Origin: Streptosporangiaceae bacterium
Lineage (GTDB): Bacteria > Actinomycetota > Actinomycetes > Streptosporangiales > Streptosporangiaceae
Assembly (NCBI GenBank): GCA_030050125.1
Contig: JASIJN010000516.1
Location: forward strand, 1-10,497
Direction: 5' to 3'
DNA length: 10,497 nt
Of the stretch, positions 5,958 to 10,497 are shown one piece after another. The position numbers and the translations under genes are program-made. The stretch's first letter is position 1; the number at the start of each line of letters is the position of its first letter. The notes below the pieces were generated by a model. It was not told where the DNA came from, made no database searches, and was given only the letters and a program-made list of their open reading frames with translations.

Positions 5958-6938
5958 ATGACCGTCACCAGCTCGGTCGTTCTCGAGCCGCAGGCACAGC
6001 AGGTTGCCGACGCGTTCTCGAAACCGCCGTTCCTGTACGAGATGTCGCCGGCAGACGCCCGGAAGGTGCTCGACGACGCCCAGGCCGCGCCCGTCAGCAA
6101 GCTCCCGGTCGACGACGAGTGGATCACGGTCGCGTCGCCGGCCGGTGATGCGCGGGTGCGCATCGTCAGGCCGCAGGGCAGCACGGGACCGCTGCCGGTC
6201 ATCGTCTACATGCACGGCGGGGGATGGGTGCTCGGCAACGCCGCCACCCACGACCGGCTGGTTCGCGAGCTCGCCGTCGGGGCCCGCGCGGCGCTCGCGT
6301 TCGTCGAGTACCCGAACTCGCCCGAGGCCAAGTACCCGACCGCGATCGAGCAGGGCTACGCGACCGCCCAGTGGATCACCCGCAACGGGGCGTCCAAGGG
6401 CCTGGACGCGAGCCGTATGGCGGTGGCCGGAGAATCGGTGGGCGGCAACATGGCGGCCGCGCTGGCGCTCATGGCCAAGGAACGCCGCGACGTCACGTTC
6501 GTGCAGCAGTCGATGTACTACCCGGTGACCGACGCGGCGATGAACACCGCCTCCTATCACCAGTTCGCCACCGGCTACTACCTCAGCCGCAAGGAGATGC
6601 AGTGGTTCTGGGACGCCTATACCAGCGACCCGGCCCAGCGAGCCGAGATCACGGCGTCGCCGAACCAGGCCAGCACAGAGCAGGTCACCGGGCTGCCGCC
6701 CGCCTACCTGTGCGTGGACGAGGCCGACGTGCTGCGAGACGAGGGAGAGGCGTACGCGGCCAAGCTCCGCTCGGCCGGCGTCCCCGTGACCACCGTGCGC
6801 TACGACGGCACCATCCACGACTTCATGCTGCTCAACGCGCTCAGTGACACCCGCGCCGCCCGGGCCGCCATCGGCCAGGCCACGGCTTTCCTGCGGGCCG
6901 GGCTCAGCACCGAGGGCGCGGACATGCGGGGGTCTTGA
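5958..6938 (+). CDS. Alpha/beta hydrolase of the hormone-sensitive-lipase (HSL) family
   Basis: This is a carboxylesterase/lipase-like serine hydrolase of 326 aa, the usual length, with no signal peptide and so probably cytoplasmic. The HSL oxyanion motif HGGGW is at 86-90. The nucleophile elbow is GESVGG with Ser160; most family members have GDSAGG. The acid is probably Asp257 in DVLRDEGEAY, and the base is His287 in IHDFMLLN. An N-terminal cap (residues 1-50, with the PPFLYEMSPADARKVLD segment) is typical for the family and shapes the acyl pocket. The ATG start has GAGGGGG about 8 nt upstream. The substrate cannot be read; short-chain acyl esters are the family norm. The stop TGA at 6936-6938 lies inside a TTGACA box that may belong to the next gene's promoter. 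Confidence 0.93.
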   Translation: MTVTSSVVLEPQAQQVADAFSKPPFLYEMSPADARKVLDDAQAAPVSKLPVDDEWITVASPAGDARVRIVRPQGSTGPLPVIVYMHGGGWVLGNAATHDRLVRELAVGARAALAFVEYPNSPEAKYPTAIEQGYATAQWITRNGASKGLDASRMAVAGESVGGNMAAALALMAKERRDVTFVQQSMYYPVTDAAMNTASYHQFATGYYLSRKEMQWFWDAYTSDPAQRAEITASPNQASTEQVTGLPPAYLCVDEADVLRDEGEAYAAKLRSAGVPVTTVRYDGTIHDFMLLNALSDTRAARAAIGQATAFLRAGLSTEGADMRGS

Positions 6939-6966
6939 CATCTTGCCGGGCGGCCGGACGATGAGT
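6935..6966 (+). promoter_or_regulatory. Candidate promoter of the large repeat-protein gene
   Basis: A perfect -35 hexamer TTGACA (6935-6940) overlaps the stop codon of the upstream hydrolase. The -10 region 17-19 nt later (about 6958-6966, ACGATGAGT) is a poor match. If used, it would give a leader of some 60 nt before the ATG at 7031. Read-through from the hydrolase gene 92 nt upstream is the alternative. Confidence 0.25.
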
Positions 6967-7030
6967 TGTGCCCGCGACAATCGCCGCATCGAACCGTGGA
7001 GGTTCGGCAGAAAGGCACGGGTTCATCGTC

Positions 7031-10000
7031 ATGAGCATCGGGACCTCCGAGCAGAAAACGTCAGCGTTAACCGACCCGCCCGGCCCTGACCTGCCGGCCG
7101 CCCCTCCGGGCCCGGGCTCGTTCCGGGTGGCCACGCAGCTCATGCAGGACGCGCTGCCGGCCGACGCGGTTTCGGTGGGCGGGGGAGCCTTCAATCAGGA
7201 GGCCTTATTCGCCAACCCGTTCAAGGAGGCGCGGGAAGAGGCGCTGGTGATCGACAGCGATAACAAGCTGACATATCTCGAACGCACCGACTCCTCGGAA
7301 ACTGGATGGCGACAGCAGCTGGTCGAGGACGCGGAAGGGACGTTCGCCGAGGTCGTCGTCGCCGTTCACCCCAACGGCCAGCTATGGGCCTTCTGCGTTC
7401 CCTCGATCGCCGACAACAAGGTCGGGCCGGTTCAGGCCTTCGTGCTGACGGTGACGCAGGTGCGGCCCGACGGGACCAGCGAGTGCGCCTGGGTGGCGGG
7501 CCAGGCGACCGACAAGCCGTGGGTCACGCAGTCGGTGTTCGTGTCCTACTCGCCCGACGCGGGCCCCCTGGTGGCGGGGGGCGGGCCCATCGACGGCGCC
7601 TACCAGGCCACGGTCAGCCCCACCGCGCTCTCGGCGCAGCTCCCCGAGGGGGCCGAGGAACGCAGCCCGTGGGTGCAGTCGGTCGCGCTCTCGCGGATAA
7701 CCCAGGGGCTGGGCGGCCGCGTGGTCGGCGGCGGCTTCCTGCCCTACCTGACCGATCAGGTCGGCCACCAGCCTCCGCGAAAGAACGTTTACGTCTTCTA
7801 CACCGTGTACCAGCCGCAGCAGGGCAGGTACGTCCTCGCGCGCTACGAATGGTCGGCGTCCACCGGTCAGCTCACGGCCCGGCAGATGGGCGACTCGGTC
7901 AAGTCGCTCGACTCGTTCTGCGGCACGTGGAACGTGCCGAATATCCCGCACGCCTACCCGCAGGGAGACGTCGGCTATGTCTACCTCGCGGCCAACAGCG
8001 ACCTGGTGGTGGGTTACGGCTACGGCACGCCCGTGGTGACCAGCGCGCTGGGATTCGAATCGGCGAGGTCCTGGCAGGACGCGGACGGGAAGCTGCACGT
8101 CTTCGGGATCAACTCCCGCGGCGCGCTGCAGGTCCTGCACCAGGCGAGCTGGATGTCCTACCCGTTCGGCGTGGGCGACATGCCGACGATGCCGGTGTGG
8201 ACCACGGCCGTGCCCAAGAACGTGGTCCGCGCCGGAATCGGCGACTACGACCTGGCCTTACCTCAGGACCGGGTGTTCGCCTTCGACTACAACAGCACGG
8301 GTCACGCGGATCACCTGGTCCTCTACCGCCCGATCGCCGACACCGCGCGGGGCGCCACCTTGTGGGTCGTGGAGAAGAAGGAGGCAGGCGCCTTCGAGCA
8401 GGTATTCGCGATCCCGCCCGCGGAGCATTTCCAGTACCCGCTGGGCGAGGGCGACCAGGTGCTCGCCTTCGACGGCAACAGCAGCGGCTGCCTGGACCAT
8501 CTGGTGGTGTACCGGCCGGGGCCGGGCCGGTTCTTCGTCCTGAAGCGCAACGGCGACGTCTTCGAAAAGGTCTCCGGCGTCATGACGGGCGGCATCGCGG
8601 GCTCGTGCAACCTGTCGAATCCCGCGGACCGAATGTTCGCCTTCGACTACAACGGCACCGGCAAGCTCGACCATCTGGTGGTCTACCGGCCAGGATCACG
8701 CATGGTCTGGATCGCGCAGAACCAGGGCGCGGGACTGTTCCGGCTGGTGTACACCAGCCGGACCGGCGGGGCGGGCGACGGGATCGGCGACTATGACATG
8801 GCCGACTCGCGCGACCAGCTGCTGGCCTTCGACTTCACCGGCAGCGGGAGCGCCGATCACCTGCTCGCCTACCGGCCCGGCGTCGGGACCGTGCACGTCG
8901 TGGCGAAGCGGGGGAACGCGTTCAGCACGATCGCGGACTGGAACCGCGGGATCGGCGGTTACCCGCTGAACAACCCGGACGACCGGCTGGTGGCCTATGG
9001 CTACGGTGACCCGACGCTCCCGGCGGACCGCCCCGACCATCTGGTGGCCTACCGGGCCGACTTCGTCTGGATCCTGCGGAAGCAGCAGGAGCCGGGGCAG
9101 CCGCCCGGGTACCAGCCGGTCTACGCCTCGGGCGACCCGGGCACCGGCTACCCGGGCGACGGCATCGGCGGGTACGACATGTCGAGTCCGCTGGACCGGC
9201 TCGTGACCATGGACTACGACGACAGCGGCCGGCTCGACCACCTGGTGGCCTACCGGCCGGGCCAGGGCAAGATCTCGATTCTGGAGAGTTCCGGTGACCT
9301 GTTCCTGCCCGTCTATCAGGCCCCGACCGTCCCGGTCCCGGTCACGGTGGGGCTGCAGGCCGACGTCGCCGCGTTCGAGCTGGACCCTTACCCGGACTAC
9401 AAGCCGTCCGAGCTGATCAAGCTGAACGCGGTCACGGTCGCCGAGGCGTACTGCTTCTCCACCCAGGACGTGACGACGTCCGGATGGGCCACCGACAAGG
9501 TCCGCCTGCCGTCCGCGAAGAACCCCCACCTGGTCAGCCACTACGTGGCCAACGTCACCCTGCTCGACACGGGTGGCACCGCCATGCCGGAGCGCAACGT
9601 CACCGTGTCGGCCGACTCGCTGGTCGAGGTCCAGGCGGCCGCGGTCTCCTACCTCGTCGGCCCGGGCCGCGACATCGTGGTCGCCACCGACTCCCTGGGC
9701 AGGCTGCCCGTCTCGGTCTACGCCAGGGGCCTGAGCGTCCCGGTCATCCACCTGACCACCGACGGCCTGCCCGCCGGAGCGGCCATCGACTTCGCCGCTC
9801 CCGTCAACGACTACCTGTCGGGCACCGGCACGCTGCCCTCGCAGAAGGGAACCTTCACCGCCTCCGCGCTCGAGAACGCCCAGTGCACCGGCCCCGACAA
9901 CAAGAAGGTCCCGCTCGTGGCCGACTGGGACAACGCCCCGATGAACGCCGAGCAGACCGTCCACACGTGCGGCACCATGTACGCCCGGGCGGCCGGGAAC

Positions 10001-10497
10001 GGCGAGCAGCTCACCGCCATCATCGACGGGTTCAGCGGGCCGCAGCCGGTGGCGGGCTACGTCATCCAGAAGTGGGACCCCTCCCGGCCGAGCTACCAGG
10101 TGTTCCGCACCCTCGAGGACGTCGAGGCCTACCGGCGGTACCGCGACAACCATCCGGCGGTCGGCGGCTGGTGGGACGACTTCACCAACTGGGCCTCCGA
10201 TGTCTGGGAGGGAATCAAGACCGGCGCCGCCGCCGTGGCCGAGGTCTTGGTCACGGCCGTGGTCGAGATCGCGGTGTTCGTCGGCAACGCCGTGGTCCGC
10301 CTGGGGGAATTGATCATCGAGGCGGTCGAGCAGGCCGTCCAGGCCGTGGAGGCCGTCTTCCAGATGATCGCCGACGCGGTCATGCGCGTCATCGACTGGC
10401 TGAAGGCCCTGTTCGACTTCCACGACATCTGGGACACCAAGCGGGCGCTGCAGGGGATGCTGCTCCAGATGCCCAGGGCGATCCGCGACTGTTCGGC
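7031..10497 (+). CDS. Very large FG-GAP/VCBS-like repeat protein of unknown function, 3'-truncated by the window edge
   Basis: One frame stays open from ATG 7031 to the window end (1155 codons, no stop). The N-terminus is hydrophilic with a Pro-rich stretch (15-30) and no signal peptide. Residues 35-400 look beta-rich and propeller-like, with strands such as VVVAVHPNGQLWAF and WQDADGKLHVF...GALQVLHQ. Residues 402-763 hold six repeats centred on AFDYnxxGxxDHLVxYRPG. About 767-1046 is beta-sandwich-like with NVT, QLT-type strands and several cysteines. From W1047-W1048 on, a Trp/Val/Ala-rich amphipathic helical stretch (DDFTNWASDVWEGIK ... VIDWLKALFDF) runs to about 1130. FG-GAP/VCBS-type repeats form beta propellers that often bind calcium; a surface, toxin or adhesion role is inference. 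The start is uncertain: AAAGG is 15 nt away from the ATG, and an in-frame GTG at 6968 would add 21 residues. Leu13, Leu59 and Leu410 are encoded by TTA. I know no named member. Confidence 0.88.
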   Translation, partial: MSIGTSEQKTSALTDPPGPDLPAAPPGPGSFRVATQLMQDALPADAVSVGGGAFNQEALFANPFKEAREEALVIDSDNKLTYLERTDSSETGWRQQLVEDAEGTFAEVVVAVHPNGQLWAFCVPSIADNKVGPVQAFVLTVTQVRPDGTSECAWVAGQATDKPWVTQSVFVSYSPDAGPLVAGGGPIDGAYQATVSPTALSAQLPEGAEERSPWVQSVALSRITQGLGGRVVGGGFLPYLTDQVGHQPPRKNVYVFYTVYQPQQGRYVLARYEWSASTGQLTARQMGDSVKSLDSFCGTWNVPNIPHAYPQGDVGYVYLAANSDLVVGYGYGTPVVTSALGFESARSWQDADGKLHVFGINSRGALQVLHQASWMSYPFGVGDMPTMPVWTTAVPKNVVRAGIGDYDLALPQDRVFAFDYNSTGHADHLVLYRPIADTARGATLWVVEKKEAGAFEQVFAIPPAEHFQYPLGEGDQVLAFDGNSSGCLDHLVVYRPGPGRFFVLKRNGDVFEKVSGVMTGGIAGSCNLSNPADRMFAFDYNGTGKLDHLVVYRPGSRMVWIAQNQGAGLFRLVYTSRTGGAGDGIGDYDMADSRDQLLAFDFTGSGSADHLLAYRPGVGTVHVVAKRGNAFSTIADWNRGIGGYPLNNPDDRLVAYGYGDPTLPADRPDHLVAYRADFVWILRKQQEPGQPPGYQPVYASGDPGTGYPGDGIGGYDMSSPLDRLVTMDYDDSGRLDHLVAYRPGQGKISILESSGDLFLPVYQAPTVPVPVTVGLQADVAAFELDPYPDYKPSELIKLNAVTVAEAYCFSTQDVTTSGWATDKVRLPSAKNPHLVSHYVANVTLLDTGGTAMPERNVTVSADSLVEVQAAAVSYLVGPGRDIVVATDSLGRLPVSVYARGLSVPVIHLTTDGLPAGAAIDFAAPVNDYLSGTGTLPSQKGTFTASALENAQCTGPDNKKVPLVADWDNAPMNAEQTVHTCGTMYARAAGNGEQLTAIIDGFSGPQPVAGYVIQKWDPSRPSYQVFRTLEDVEAYRRYRDNHPAVGGWWDDFTNWASDVWEGIKTGAAAVAEVLVTAVVEIAVFVGNAVVRLGELIIEAVEQAVQAVEAVFQMIADAVMRVIDWLKALFDFHDIWDTKRALQGMLLQMPRAIRDCS
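8234..9319 (+). repeat. Six tandem protein repeats of about 60 residues inside the large gene
   Basis: The repeat reads roughly GIGxYxLxxPxDRxxAFDYxxxGxxDHLVxYRPG followed by a short beta pair. Core motifs start at residues 413, 475, 533, 595, 651 and 722 (bases 8267, 8453, 8627, 8813, 8981, 9194), so the periods are 62, 58, 62, 56 and 71 residues. Units 1-4 and 6 keep an Asp-x-(Asn/Asp/Thr)-x-(Ser/Thr)-Gly-x-x-Asp loop followed by His-Leu, as expected for a calcium loop of FG-GAP/VCBS type; unit 2 has DGNSSG. Unit 5 is degenerate: GYGDPTLPADRPDH carries an insertion in the loop. Similarity is at protein level; DNA copies have diverged, which argues for old duplications under selection. Confidence 0.85.

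Noticed and set aside
5781..6989. Minus-strand open frame of 402 codons opposite the alpha/beta hydrolase
   Set aside because: The hydrolase on the plus strand has the HGGGW, GESVGG and His motifs and a good ribosome site; the opposite product is Val/Gly/Arg/His low complexity.
7306..8796. Plus-strand open frame of 496 codons in another phase
   Set aside because: It is Arg/Gly-rich without motifs and overlaps the frame starting at 7031, which carries the conserved repeats. The frame at 7031 is also free of stops to the window edge.
8234..9319. CRISPR-like or DNA-level tandem repeat
   Set aside because: The periodicity is in the protein; DNA units differ in length and sequence and lie inside one coding frame.
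8696..10423. Long open frame on the minus strand (575 codons) opposite the giant gene
   Set aside because: Its product is a low-complexity Gly/Val/Arg/Asp/His mix with no domain. The plus strand shows protein-level repeats and a continuous frame, so the minus frame is a by-product of GC-rich codon use.

Overview
The window is very GC-rich DNA, with G or C at most third codon positions, several GTG starts and rare TTA codons. Together with a cobalamin riboswitch of the type common in Actinobacteria, this points to an actinomycete (Streptomyces or Streptosporangiales-like). The genus is inference. I see no rRNA, tRNA, CRISPR array, insertion sequence or integrase.

Layout, left to right: (1) the 3' part of a short-chain dehydrogenase/reductase gene (+) enters from the left edge and ends at 624. 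(2) A minus-strand operon at 651-3978 faces it. It has a TTGACG/TAAAGT promoter, a cobalamin (B12) riboswitch in the leader, then the permease, ATPase and lipoprotein binding-protein genes of a BtuCDF-type importer. The permease and ATPase genes overlap by 4 nt, the ATPase and binding-protein genes are 15 nt apart, and all three start with GTG. (3) A small secreted protein of unknown function is encoded on the minus strand at 4084-4623, followed by a perfect 15-bp GC-rich hairpin. (4) Divergent from it, a NudC-type NAD(H) pyrophosphatase gene (+, 4877-5839) is followed by an HSL-type alpha/beta hydrolase gene (+, 5958-6938). (5) From 7031 to the right edge runs one unbroken frame of at least 1155 codons, without a stop. 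It encodes a very large uncharacterised protein with a beta-rich N-terminal part, six FG-GAP/VCBS-like repeats of about 60 residues, a beta-sandwich-like middle and a long amphipathic helical stretch near the window end. No Sec signal peptide is visible.

The best-supported functional unit is the B12 uptake operon. The riboswitch makes cobalamin (or another corrinoid) the likely cargo, rather than the ferric siderophores that the transporter family alone would also allow. The most unusual object is the giant repeat protein, which has three TTA leucine codons; nudC has one, at codon 8. In Streptomyces-type organisms such codons can tie expression to the developmental tRNA bldA. The SDR, NudC and hydrolase look like ordinary metabolic genes with no obvious link to each other.
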